64,000 bases of DNA, from the NCBI RefSeq assembly GCF_011765625.1, contig NZ_CP050313.1, positions 740,501 to 804,500 on the forward strand, given 5' to 3'. A model generated the notes under the pieces. The model ran no database searches. It was not told the DNA's origin and saw only the letters and a program-made list of their open reading frames with translations. Shown in pieces: positions 37,404-45,091 of this stretch. The first letter of the stretch is position 1. The number at the start of each line of letters is the position of its first letter. The position numbers were made by a program, and so were the translations under genes. The stretch comes from Shewanella aestuarii. GTDB lineage: Bacteria > Pseudomonadota > Gammaproteobacteria > Enterobacterales > Shewanellaceae.

Positions 37404-37691
37404 ATGACTAAACGAATAAATAAACAATATCCAGATGACTTTAAACAAGAAGCTGTCGCTTTGGTTCTTGAACAAAATTACACAATAGTTCAAGCAGCAG
37501 CTTCTTTAGGTATCACAGATAAAATCCTTTACAGCTGGGTTTCTAAACACAAAAAGCAGGCACAAGGTGATACCTTATCTGTCGATGAACGCACCGAACT
37601 TATGCTGTTACGCAAAGAGAATAAACGCTTATTAATGGAGCGTGAAATCCTAAAAAAGGCCAGTGCCTTCTTTGCGAAAGAAATGAAGTAA
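37404..37691 (+). CDS. IS3-family transposase OrfA
   Basis: DNA-binding N-terminal half of the IS3 transposase: helix-turn-helix of the IS3/IS911 type (FKQEAVALVLEQNYTIVQAA ... YSWVSKHKKQ), then a leucine-zipper-like segment (ELMLLRKENKRLLMEREILK). The start at 37404 has GAGG 5 nt upstream. Near the end is CTAAAAAAG (A-run 37652-37657), read in frame as CTA AAA AAG: a canonical -1 slippage site leading into the orfB frame. Confidence 0.9.
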   Translation: MTKRINKQYPDDFKQEAVALVLEQNYTIVQAAASLGITDKILYSWVSKHKKQAQGDTLSVDERTELMLLRKENKRLLMEREILKKASAFFAKEMK

Positions 37692-37714
37692 GGTACTCAT
37701 TTATCAAGACTCTT

Positions 37715-38560
37715 GTGTCGAAATACCCTATTTCGTTGGCGTGTAAAGTGATGCAGGTCAGTTCGTCAGCGTATTACGTTTGGCTTAAAAGGCCTGGTGA
37801 GCTTATCACTGCTGACACACTAGAATTATTTCGTCGAGCTAAAGCACTATTCAAGGCCAGTAGAAACAGCCTGGGTAGCCGAGAATTAGCTAAAGCATTA
37901 CGCAAAGAAGGGTTTAATATTACACGTTATCGCACTATTAAGTTAATGGCGCGATTGAAACTGGTGGTAACGCAACGTCTGGCTTATAAAGTCACCACAA
38001 AGCGTAAACACAGTGATAGCGTGGCTGATAATTTGCTTAATATGAATTTTAATCCAGTTGGGCCAAACCAAGTCTGGGCTGGTGATGTGAGCTATCTTAA
38101 AACAGGCGAAGGCTGGCTATATCTCGCAGTGGTAATGGATTTATATTCTCGCAGAATCGTCGGCTGGCATATCTCTAAGCGCATGACGAGAGGCTTAGTG
38201 GAGAAAGCATTTTTGAAGGCTTATAACTTGCGAAAACCACCTAAAGGCCTAGTTTTTCATAGCGATAGAGGTTCGCAATATACTAGTAAAGGCTATCGAC
38301 GTTTATTAAAACAATTGGATTGCAGAGCAAGTATGGGCGATGTGGGAGCGTGTTGGGACAATGCTGTTGTAGAGCGATTTTTTGGTAGTTTGAAACACGA
38401 TTGGTTATTAAAAGTACCACAGCCAACTCGTCATCATATGTGTGATGATGTGGCTAAATATATGAAATATTACAATGTAGAACGACTGCATTCGGCAAAT
38501 GCTGATCAGTCACCTATAGACTTTGAAATCTCTTTTAGAAAAGTGTTCGGTTGGAGTTGA
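37715..38560 (+). CDS. IS3-family transposase OrfB (integrase core)
   Basis: DDE catalytic half, normally made as an OrfAB fusion by -1 frameshifting at 37652-37658; the -1 frame is open from that point into this ORF. The integrase core shows VWAGDVSYLKT, FHSDRGSQYTS and the Glu of NAVVERFFGSLKHD. The end QSPIDFEISFRK is typical. It is complete, so the element may still move. The listed start is the first possible one; independent translation is doubtful. Confidence 0.9.
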   Translation: MSKYPISLACKVMQVSSSAYYVWLKRPGELITADTLELFRRAKALFKASRNSLGSRELAKALRKEGFNITRYRTIKLMARLKLVVTQRLAYKVTTKRKHSDSVADNLLNMNFNPVGPNQVWAGDVSYLKTGEGWLYLAVVMDLYSRRIVGWHISKRMTRGLVEKAFLKAYNLRKPPKGLVFHSDRGSQYTSKGYRRLLKQLDCRASMGDVGACWDNAVVERFFGSLKHDWLLKVPQPTRHHMCDDVAKYMKYYNVERLHSANADQSPIDFEISFRKVFGWS

Positions 38561-38568
38561 CCAGAACA

Positions 38569-38777
38569 TAGGCGGGCGTTATAAGCATTTGGTCTGAGGG
38601 TAAAATGGAATCAGAAAAGTTTTCTATCTACAAAAGTCCTCTTTCGGATGAATCTAAAAAATTGAGACTTAATAGTTGAAATGGTTTCATTTTCTTGCTC
38701 CGCATCTTAAGTGTTAATTTTTTAATTCTTCCGCTTAAACTTTTTATCTTATCTGCCGCAGAGCGGCTTCGTTCAAC
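38569..38777 (+). repeat. 209-bp direct repeat, copy 1
   Basis: Identical over 209 bp to 39165-39373. It starts TAGGCGGGCGTTATAAGC and ends GCGGCTTCGTTCAAC. It begins six bases after the proposed IS end and runs to two bases before higA. A 24-codon frame inside (MESEKFSIYKSPLSDESKKL...) closes early and may be the start of a lost gene. Confidence 0.9.
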
Positions 38778-38779
38778 TA

Positions 38780-39073
38780 ATGACTATGCATAATCCACCG
38801 CATCCGGGTGAGTTTATTTCCGATGTATATATGGAACCTTTTGGCTACAGCTGCAGATTTGTCGCCAAACAATTAGACGTTTCAGCTTCAACTCTTAACC
38901 GAGTACTTAAAGGTCAGAGTTCCATAACACCCGAAATGGCATTGAGACTATCGAAGGCTTTAGGTAGAAGCCCAGAAAGTTGGCTGTCCATGCAAGACAA
39001 TTATAACCTTTGGCAAGCGAAACAGAGCGTTAATTTAGCTAAAGTACACCCTATAAAATTCGCTTTGGCGTAG
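38780..39073 (+). CDS. higA: HigA-family addiction-module antitoxin (orphan)
   Basis: 97-residue XRE-type DNA-binding antitoxin: MHNPPHPGEFISDVYMEP opening, helix-turn-helix around VAKQLDVSASTLNRVLKGQS and the family segment EMALRLSKALGRSPESWL. It would normally neutralise an HigB ribosome-dependent mRNA nuclease encoded just upstream, but no HigB frame is present; instead the 209-bp repeat copy abuts the start. The gene sits between two identical repeats and before an attC-like site, as a cassette gene would. Confidence 0.88.
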   Translation: MTMHNPPHPGEFISDVYMEPFGYSCRFVAKQLDVSASTLNRVLKGQSSITPEMALRLSKALGRSPESWLSMQDNYNLWQAKQSVNLAKVHPIKFALA

Positions 39074-39089
39074 AGGGAATATAATAAGC

Positions 39090-39169
39090 GCCTAAACTCC
39101 GACAATGTAACGTTGTCATGGTTTTGGCAAACAACGCAAAAAACCACGCCAACACATTGCGTGTTAGGC
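39090..39169 (+). other. attC-like integron recombination site
   Basis: An 80-bp imperfect palindrome just after higA. It starts GCCTAAA (one mismatch to the RYYYAAC core) and ends GTTAGGC (fits GTTRRRY). The outer arms pair (GCCTAA with TTAGGC, ACAATGT with ACATTG), and inner arms pair around TGGTTTTGGC and GCAAAAAACCA. Length and nested structure suit an integron attC. The following repeat copy begins at the expected cassette junction. No integrase gene lies in the window. Confidence 0.55.
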
Positions 39170-39373
39170 GGGCGTTATAAGCATTTGGTCTGAGGGTAAA
39201 ATGGAATCAGAAAAGTTTTCTATCTACAAAAGTCCTCTTTCGGATGAATCTAAAAAATTGAGACTTAATAGTTGAAATGGTTTCATTTTCTTGCTCCGCA
39301 TCTTAAGTGTTAATTTTTTAATTCTTCCGCTTAAACTTTTTATCTTATCTGCCGCAGAGCGGCTTCGTTCAAC
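39165..39373 (+). repeat. 209-bp direct repeat, copy 2
   Basis: Identical to 38569-38777, 596 bp downstream. It overlaps the right end of the attC-like site by five bases, so it begins where a following cassette would begin. After it come ~195 bp with no gene, including two perfect 14-bp tandem units ATGGCTGTACAAAA at 39455-39482. Confidence 0.9.
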
Positions 39374-39567
39374 AAATCGTTTATGAGTGATCCCCAACGC
39401 TTGCCTGTTTCGGTTCGTTCAAGTATGGCAAACGCTGGTGAACTAATAACAAACATGGCTGTACAAAAATGGCTGTACAAAAAGCGAGAGGCATTTTTCT
39501 TGTCAAAATAAACCGTAATAAGCGCGATGTGGCATAATGATTTTGTTTAAGAGTTAATGAGTTTATT

Positions 39568-39819
39568 GTGGCAAAACCAAACCCTAAAGGCCCTGTTCGC
39601 ACTGTTGATATTTATTGTGCTAAGTGTCAATCAAAGTTGTTTAAATATCGTAAAGGTGGCAAAGGCGCGTTAGTTAAATGCTTTAAAGAGCGGATTGTAG
39701 GTGATTTTACAACTCGCGCCGGTACTTGCCCTCAATGCGAGTTAACATTTGCTCGTGAAGTGTTAATACGTGGCACACCTGCTTATAAAATAATTGGCGG
39801 CAAAGTGACGATGAAGTGA
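39568..39819 (+). CDS. Small zinc-ribbon-like protein
   Basis: 83 residues, basic, GTG start. Two cysteine pairs (IYCAKCQSKLFKY and GTCPQCELTFAR) suggest a zinc ribbon; between them lies a Lys/Gly-rich stretch (YRKGGKGALVKCFKERI) with one more Cys. Related small proteins of unknown role occur in this group of bacteria. A -10-like CATAAT lies ~35 bp upstream and a terminator follows 34 bp after the stop, so it is a stand-alone gene. Confidence 0.7.
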   Translation: MAKPNPKGPVRTVDIYCAKCQSKLFKYRKGGKGALVKCFKERIVGDFTTRAGTCPQCELTFAREVLIRGTPAYKIIGGKVTMK

Positions 39820-39852
39820 TTTTGTTTAGTTGAGAGACTTATATTGAGATAC

Positions 39853-39885
39853 AAAAAATCCGCGGCGGTTGGCCTGCGGATTTTT
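39853..39885 (+). terminator. Rho-independent terminator
   Basis: AAAAATCCGC pairs with GCGGATTTTT around a 12-nt loop, ending the small zinc-ribbon gene transcript. Confidence 0.75.
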
Positions 39886-40019
39886 ACTGATATCTGGGGG
39901 AATATCAGCATGATCAGACTTGTGTGATATTTTGTAATGCGATGGGGGAGCATTAACAAGATATCTATGCCTGATATCAGTTGTAGGAGATTAGAGATAA
40001 AGCTAATAACCTAAACTGA

Positions 40020-40121
40020 TTATGCTTTTTTAGCGTCAGATTGCTTTACTACTACTTCAACTTTTTCAGGAAGAGCGGCAAGAACAAGTGCGCTAGCAAA
40101 TAAGTTTTTGAATGCTTTCAT
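40020..40121 (-). CDS. Small ORF of 33 codons divergent from lysR
   Basis: Reads MKAFKNLFASALVLAALPEK and continues VEVVVKQSDAKKA before TAA. It has a good ribosome binding site (GAAGGA, 7 nt before the ATG). The first half is a hydrophobic helix with a Lys-containing start, like a short membrane or signal segment; the tail is charged. It lies 109 bp from the divergent lysR start, so both may share a regulated promoter region. I know no function. Confidence 0.55.
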   Translation of the reverse strand: MKAFKNLFASALVLAALPEKVEVVVKQSDAKKA

Positions 40122-40230
40122 GTCAAAATCCTTCAAATAAAACGGTTAACTGGTCGGTGTGAAATAACTATATTCTTCAGCTATAAATAAGTAAAATGAC
40201 AAAAAATTACTCAGTAGATTCCATTTTGGC

Positions 40231-41124
40231 ATGAACATATCAATTAAAAATTTGCAGTGCTTCCTTACTGTCATTGAAGTTGGCCACTTTACCTTAGCGG
40301 CCGAGCAGTTATATATGACACAACCTACGCTGAGTAAAACCATTAAAAAAATGGAAGAGACGCTCGACCAACAATTGTTGATCCGTAATAACCAAAAAGT
40401 AGAAGTAACCGAGGCCGGTTTGCTATTAGCGAAAAGTGCTCAACAAATAGTGGGCCAATGGCATCGTATGTATGAAGATATGAATGCGCTTACGGGGTTG
40501 AAGATTGGTCGCTTGCGATTGGGGTTGAGCCCAATGACCGGTGGGATGTTCATTAATATGTTGGCTCGCTTTCAAACTACCTATCCTGGGATTAAGGTTA
40601 ATATGCTTGAAGTGGGTGGTTTTGCGGTTGAAAAAGCGCTACTAAATGATAGCTTAGATATTGGTGTTACGGCTTTGCCAACTAACCATACCGATGAGTT
40701 TAATATCTTAAAATTAGAGCGTTACCCTTTAAATGTATGCTTGCATGTTGATCATGAGCTGGCAAGTCAAACGCATCTTAAATGGCAAGATTTAGATGGA
40801 AGGCCTTTTGTGCAATACAATGATCAATTCGCCATTGGGAAGGTTATTAGTCATAGCTGCCAAGGCGCTGGTTATAAGTTAAATGTTGTGTCACAGACGG
40901 GGCAGTGGGAATTTATGACCGCCATGGCAGAGGTGCAAATGGCATTTGCTATTTTACCGGCACCTATTTGCCAGAGGGTGTCGTCAAATAAACTTAAGTT
41001 TATTCCGTTAGATGAAAAAGTCGCTTGGGAGTTAGCATTTATTTGGCGTAAAAACTTGCCGTTAACCGCTGCGGCTCAAGCATTTATTGCTCAAGTTAAA
41101 CCTACTTATAAAGATTCGGTGTAA
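40231..41124 (+). CDS. LysR-family transcriptional regulator
   Basis: 297-residue DNA-binding regulator. The N-terminal winged helix-turn-helix is IKNLQCFLTVIEVGHFTLAA...YMTQPTLSKTIKKMEE. The C-terminal effector-binding domain (from ~residue 90, LRLGLSPMTGGMFINML) has the usual substrate-binding fold pattern and resembles regulators of the CynR/CidR type. Effector and targets are unknown; LysR proteins often control the divergent neighbour, here a 33-codon ORF. Confidence 0.9.
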   Translation: MNISIKNLQCFLTVIEVGHFTLAAEQLYMTQPTLSKTIKKMEETLDQQLLIRNNQKVEVTEAGLLLAKSAQQIVGQWHRMYEDMNALTGLKIGRLRLGLSPMTGGMFINMLARFQTTYPGIKVNMLEVGGFAVEKALLNDSLDIGVTALPTNHTDEFNILKLERYPLNVCLHVDHELASQTHLKWQDLDGRPFVQYNDQFAIGKVISHSCQGAGYKLNVVSQTGQWEFMTAMAEVQMAFAILPAPICQRVSSNKLKFIPLDEKVAWELAFIWRKNLPLTAAAQAFIAQVKPTYKDSV

Positions 41125-41362
41125 TTATTAAGGCTTTTTTTGTAGGCCATTAAGTTGAAGTAAATTGGTAAGCGAAAGTTGCAACAAGCAACGTTTCATA
41201 GGCCTTAATGACAACAATTTTTACATCAAGTAAAAATAAGTAAAGTTCAAATATAACATATAGATAAGTTTAAGTGATAGGTGTCAAATTAACGGTTTGA
41301 TGATGTTTTGTGTGTGGGCGGGTAGGGTATGATGTTGTTATTCAACGCTACGAGAATGCTTA

Positions 41363-41572
41363 ATGGCTCATTACAAATCTTGCCCATGTTGCGCGGCAAA
41401 AACCATTTTTTATAAAGTTCAGCGCACTTTTATCGAAAGGCATTTTAAATATAAAGATTGGAGTAAGTATAGTTGTGCTGTGTGTGGTTCAGTATTTATG
41501 AGTCATCAGATTAATTCACAACAAAACATTATAATTAATAACACTGTTTGCCAGAAATTATCTGATTGTTAA
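41363..41572 (+). CDS. Small zinc-ribbon-like hypothetical protein
   Basis: 69 residues with CPCC near the N-terminus and a second pair CAVCGSVF, suggesting a four-cysteine zinc ribbon. No known family can be named. It lies alone between lysR and a converging STAS-like gene. The ATG (41363) is preceded by GAGAATG. Codon use looks ordinary. Confidence 0.6.
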   Translation: MAHYKSCPCCAAKTIFYKVQRTFIERHFKYKDWSKYSCAVCGSVFMSHQINSQQNIIINNTVCQKLSDC

Positions 41573-41584
41573 TTTTCTGCATGA

Positions 41585-42013
41585 TTAACCTTTTGTCATT
41601 TCTGTACACGAGTTATTGCGTATTTTGTACTGGTCTATTTTCAGCTCTAACCAAGTTTGTGCTTCTTCGATCGATTTGCAAATTTTGACATTTTCAGCGC
41701 ACAGAGATGGTGTTTGACTTTGGGTTATTGTTGCCAAAATAGCCACATTAAACACTAATGCTTTGGCTATCATATTTTGTTGGTTCATCCATAGGTTATA
41801 GGATTCAAGTAGTTGAAAAGCTTCAGGGGTGGCACCTTCTAGCTTGGTATTATCCACGAGTACCGCAAAAGGTTTGCCCTCGCGCTGTTTTACTAGCGTC
41901 ATGACAGTGTCGGTATAGTTTTTTATGCCAAATTCATTAAATGCGCCAATCACTTTTGTGTAAATAATATCCTCTTGCATACTTACGCTATGTTCTCCGT
42001 GTGCAACAGCCAT
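41585..42013 (-). CDS. Hypothetical protein, SpoIIAA/STAS-like
   Basis: 142 residues, soluble. The pattern (hydrophobic strand, VLVDNTKLEGATPEAFQLLE, helix, ALVFNVAIL strand, SIEEAQTWLELKID C-terminal helix) resembles SpoIIAA-like STAS folds that occur in many marine bacteria. No catalytic motif is visible. The function is unknown. It converges with the small zinc-ribbon gene and is divergent from dbpA. Confidence 0.6.
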   Translation of the reverse strand: MAVAHGEHSVSMQEDIIYTKVIGAFNEFGIKNYTDTVMTLVKQREGKPFAVLVDNTKLEGATPEAFQLLESYNLWMNQQNMIAKALVFNVAILATITQSQTPSLCAENVKICKSIEEAQTWLELKIDQYKIRNNSCTEMTKG

Positions 42014-42255
42014 AGGTTTCCTTAAAAAGTCTGCGATGGGTTAATTGATAACATAAGCATTTTGTGATGTGAATCACTTTTTAGATGTTTGCTGCACTAT
42101 TATCTCTTAAGAGGTATCAATATTTTGTCTTGGTAATTAGCAATGCAAATGCAGTAATTCACGCCGTTAGTTGCTATAATAAGCACATTCTTTGGCCAAA
42201 GCCTTTTGCTTTGGCCTTGTTGTTTTCCGTTAGCTTATCAGCACAGGATATTCCT

Positions 42256-43659
42256 TTGAGTCAGTCATCTTCGCAAATTGCCAGTCAGGCATTCTCTACC
42301 TTGAACTTAAAACCAGAATTGTTAGAAAACCTAACAACCATGTGCTATGAGTCAATGACCCAAATTCAGGCCGAAAGTTTACCGCCAATATTGGCCGGTG
42401 ATGATGTTATTGGCCAAGGTAAAACTGGCTCAGGAAAAACCGCTGCTTTTGGTTTAGGCTTGCTTAATAAGTTAGAGGTAAAGCGGTTTCGTATTCAAAC
42501 CTTAGTGCTTTGTCCAACCCGTGAGTTGGCTGATCAAGTGGCGAAAGAAATTCGCACTCTTGCTCGTGGTATTCACAATATCAAGGTATTAACCTTGTGT
42601 GGCGGGGTGCCGATGGGGCCGCAAATTGGCTCATTAGAACACGGAGCGCATATTATTGTAGGTACACCTGGACGAATTATTGATCATTTAGATCGTAACC
42701 GTTTAGATTTAAGCCATGTGAACATGTTAGTGCTTGATGAAGCAGATCGTATGCTTGAGATGGGCTTTCAAGAGCACTTAGATGCGATTATTGAGCAAAC
42801 GCCACACGAGCGCCAAACGCTATTATTTAGCGCCACGTTCCCAGAGCAAATTAAATCCATTGCTGAGCGCATCATGTATAAGCCTGTGATGGTCAAAGTG
42901 GAATCAACTCATGACCAACTCAGTATTGAACAGCATTTTTATCGCATTGATGATAATAGTCAGCGTTTAGAAGCGTTACGCTTATTGTTGTTAGATAAAC
43001 AGCCTGAAAGTTCAGTTGTGTTTTGTAATACCAAGCGTGAAACTCAACAAGTTGCCGATGCGTTAGCCGAGTTCGGTTTTAGCGTGTTGGCGTTACATGG
43101 TGATTTAGAGCAGCGCGATCGTGATTTAATGTTACTGCGCTTTGCTAACAAAAGTGCTCGCATTTTAGTGGCTACCGATGTGGCAGCTCGCGGGTTAGAT
43201 ATTGATGCGTTAGATGCCGTATTTAACTACCATATTGCTTATGACACTGAAGTACATATTCACCGTATTGGCCGAACGGGTCGTGCAGGTAGCCAAGGTG
43301 CTGCGTATACGTTTTTCAGTGAAAATGACGGCTATAAAATGGCGATGATTGAAGAGGCCATCGGTAAAGATATTGTGCCTTCATCGCTGCCGTCTTTAAG
43401 TGCGTTAAATAAGCAGCCGCTTGAAGCCAGTATGCTAACCATTCAAATTGATGCAGGTAAAAAGCAAAAAATTCGTCCGGGTGATATTGTCGGCGCGCTA
43501 ACGGGTGATAATGGCATCGATTTTAACGATATTGGTAAAATTAAAGTGACTGATATTCGTTCGTATGTTGCTGTGTCTCGTAAGATGTCAAAACAAGCTT
43601 TAAACAAAATCACCAAAGGTAGATTAAAAGGTAAAACTTACCGTGCTTGGTTATTGTAG
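42256..43659 (+). CDS. dbpA: ATP-dependent RNA helicase DbpA
   Basis: DEAD-box helicase acting in assembly of the large ribosomal subunit, recruited to 23S rRNA hairpin 92. Motifs: GKTGSGKT (about 55-62), PTRELADQ, TPGRI, VLDEADRM, SAT, VATDVAARGLD and HRIGRTGRAG. A C-terminal DbpA RNA-binding domain follows (GDIVGALTGDNGIDFNDIGK). A TTG start at 42256 is chosen: AGGA lies 7 nt upstream and the N-terminus then matches DbpA (AFSTLNLKPE). A 57-codon upstream extension looks unrelated. 467 residues versus 457 in E. coli. Confidence 0.93.
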   Translation: MSQSSSQIASQAFSTLNLKPELLENLTTMCYESMTQIQAESLPPILAGDDVIGQGKTGSGKTAAFGLGLLNKLEVKRFRIQTLVLCPTRELADQVAKEIRTLARGIHNIKVLTLCGGVPMGPQIGSLEHGAHIIVGTPGRIIDHLDRNRLDLSHVNMLVLDEADRMLEMGFQEHLDAIIEQTPHERQTLLFSATFPEQIKSIAERIMYKPVMVKVESTHDQLSIEQHFYRIDDNSQRLEALRLLLLDKQPESSVVFCNTKRETQQVADALAEFGFSVLALHGDLEQRDRDLMLLRFANKSARILVATDVAARGLDIDALDAVFNYHIAYDTEVHIHRIGRTGRAGSQGAAYTFFSENDGYKMAMIEEAIGKDIVPSSLPSLSALNKQPLEASMLTIQIDAGKKQKIRPGDIVGALTGDNGIDFNDIGKIKVTDIRSYVAVSRKMSKQALNKITKGRLKGKTYRAWLL

Positions 43660-43679
43660 TTTTAGTCTTTAATCGCCTT

Positions 43680-43716
43680 AAAAAAGGTTGATAACTTAGG
43701 GTTATCAACCTTTTTT
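43680..43716. terminator. Bidirectional terminator between dbpA and the DUF2057 gene
   Basis: Perfect 16-bp stem AAAAAAGGTTGATAAC / GTTATCAACCTTTTTT with a 5-nt loop. The A and T runs suit both converging genes. Confidence 0.88.
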
Positions 43717-43728
43717 GTTTATAACGAT

Positions 43729-44475
43729 TTAGTTGTTAATTTTATTTTTAAATGCCGCCTTGGTTTCGTCATTCGCCTTACTGTACCAGTAATCTAGCAT
43801 CTGGCTGATTTCTGCTTGATCTTGGGCAATGGTTTTGGGCTGTATAACAGCTTGAGTCGCCATTTCAGCTTTTGCGGATTCAGCTTTTGCGGGTGGGGTG
43901 CTAATTGTTGATGTTGTAGTGGGCGTAGCTTTAATGGCTGTACTTGGGGTTGGCGCCTCTTGCTGGATTGTTGATTGGCTATTGGTAGCCGTTGCAACGG
44001 GTATTGCAAACTCATTCACTGATGCAACTTGTTGGCTTTGATTATATAGCGCAAGCTCTTCAAGATATTTACGGTTCCACTGCAGACCGGGTTTAGTGAT
44101 GACATCATAGGTAAATGCAAGATCACCTTGCTTGCTAGTAATAGACAATTGAGGCTGCTGATCAAAGTTATTGGCATCTCGTTTATTGCGAATAGTGGGT
44201 AAGGTGAGTGTGTAGTCTTGATCATCGGCACTAAAACTCACCACAATTAGTTCAGATTCAAAACGTGTTTGGGTGCCGCCCTGTCTGTATGTTCCTTGAT
44301 ACCGAAATGCAATTTGATTAACGCCAGTTGTTAAATCAAGCGGGTTTGTGGCTTTTATTTCTTGGCCATTTAGGGCGATGAGCTCAGCGTTAGTCGGTAA
44401 ACTTAAGCTAGCCGCAAACAGGAGTGGGCTTAGTAAGCTTAATGATAATGTGGCGAGAGTTGGCAATATTTTCAT
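43729..44475 (-). CDS. DUF2057 (YccT-like) family secreted protein
   Basis: 248 residues with a signal peptide (LATLSLSLLSPLLFAA). The mature N-terminal part (LSLPTNAELIALNGQEI, then GVNQIAFRYQGTYRQG) is typical of the DUF2057/YccT family of periplasmic proteins. The C-terminal ~90 residues are a Thr/Pro/Ala/Ser-rich low-complexity linker (~160-215) and a short helical end. Role unknown. It stands alone, convergent with dbpA. Confidence 0.8.
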   Translation of the reverse strand: MKILPTLATLSLSLLSPLLFAASLSLPTNAELIALNGQEIKATNPLDLTTGVNQIAFRYQGTYRQGGTQTRFESELIVVSFSADDQDYTLTLPTIRNKRDANNFDQQPQLSITSKQGDLAFTYDVITKPGLQWNRKYLEELALYNQSQQVASVNEFAIPVATATNSQSTIQQEAPTPSTAIKATPTTTSTISTPPAKAESAKAEMATQAVIQPKTIAQDQAEISQMLDYWYSKANDETKAAFKNKINN

Positions 44476-44612
44476 TTGAGACCTGACAATGTCGTTAACT
44501 GGTTGTATAAACTAGCATGATAAAACTGAGTTATGCTTATGCTGTTATGTTTATAGCATATCTGACTTAACTTACCTGTGATTCAGCAGATAATTAGTAA
44601 AATGTGGTACAT

Positions 44613-45083
44613 ATGACCCCCGCAATTAATTTAGTCAAAAAACACCGTCTAGCATACAAGGTGCATGATTATCAGCATGATCCTTTAGCGTCGTCTTATG
44701 GTTTAGAAGCGGCTGAAAAATTAAATCTTAATCCCGCTATGGTGTTTAAAACCTTGGTGGTGCAAACCGACGCTAAGCAATTAGCGGTAGCCATGATACC
44801 GGTCGATCAACAGCTTAATTTCAAAAAAATGGCTAAAGCATTAGGCTGTAAAAAAGTGCAAATGGCAGACAGTGCGTTAGTTGAGCGGACAACCGGATAT
44901 ATATTGGGTGGGGTTAGCCCGCTAGGGCAAAAAAAGCGTTTAACCACAGTGATTAATATTACTGCTCAAAGTCAGTCGGCATTGTTTTTTAGTGCGGGTC
45001 GACGAGGTTTAGAGCTTGAAATGGCCGCAAATGATGTTCAGCAACTGCTGAGCGCCACCTTTGCCGATATCACTAACGATTAG
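44613..45083 (+). CDS. ybaK: Cys-tRNA(Pro)/Cys-tRNA(Cys) deacylase
   Basis: Editing enzyme clearing Cys mischarged on tRNA(Pro). The start MTPAINLVKKHRLAYKVH and the block STGYILGG-like TTGYILGGVSPLGQKKRL match E. coli YbaK closely. The start at 44613 gives 156 residues (E. coli 159). The catalytic-site Lys lies in the VFKTLVVQ segment. It converges with the pseudouridine synthase gene, 8 bp away. Confidence 0.92.
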   Translation: MTPAINLVKKHRLAYKVHDYQHDPLASSYGLEAAEKLNLNPAMVFKTLVVQTDAKQLAVAMIPVDQQLNFKKMAKALGCKKVQMADSALVERTTGYILGGVSPLGQKKRLTTVINITAQSQSALFFSAGRRGLELEMAANDVQQLLSATFADITND

Positions 45084-45091
45084 ATGGCTAT

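Larger units (their letters stand above)
37344..38563 (+). mobile_element. IS3-family insertion sequence (about 1220 bp)
   Basis: Carries overlapping orfA and orfB with an A6G slippery site. Imperfect inverted ends are proposed: left TGGTTGAATTAGCCGGACACTT and right, read inward, TGGTCAACTCCAACCGAACACTT, sharing TGG and a GGACACTT/GAACACTT block. The bases flanking them (TTG left, GAA right) do not form a target duplication. That suggests a rearrangement or deletion after insertion, or ends a few bases off my call. Confidence 0.85.

Noticed and set aside
39381..39602. A 73-codon minus-strand frame after the second 209-bp repeat
   Set aside because: Overlaps the start of the zinc-ribbon gene, includes the 14-bp tandem repeat and has no ribosome site.
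41173..41200. Imperfect inverted repeat GAAAGTTGC / GCAACGTTTC after lysR
   Set aside because: Mismatched stem without a T-tract; not strong enough to call a terminator.
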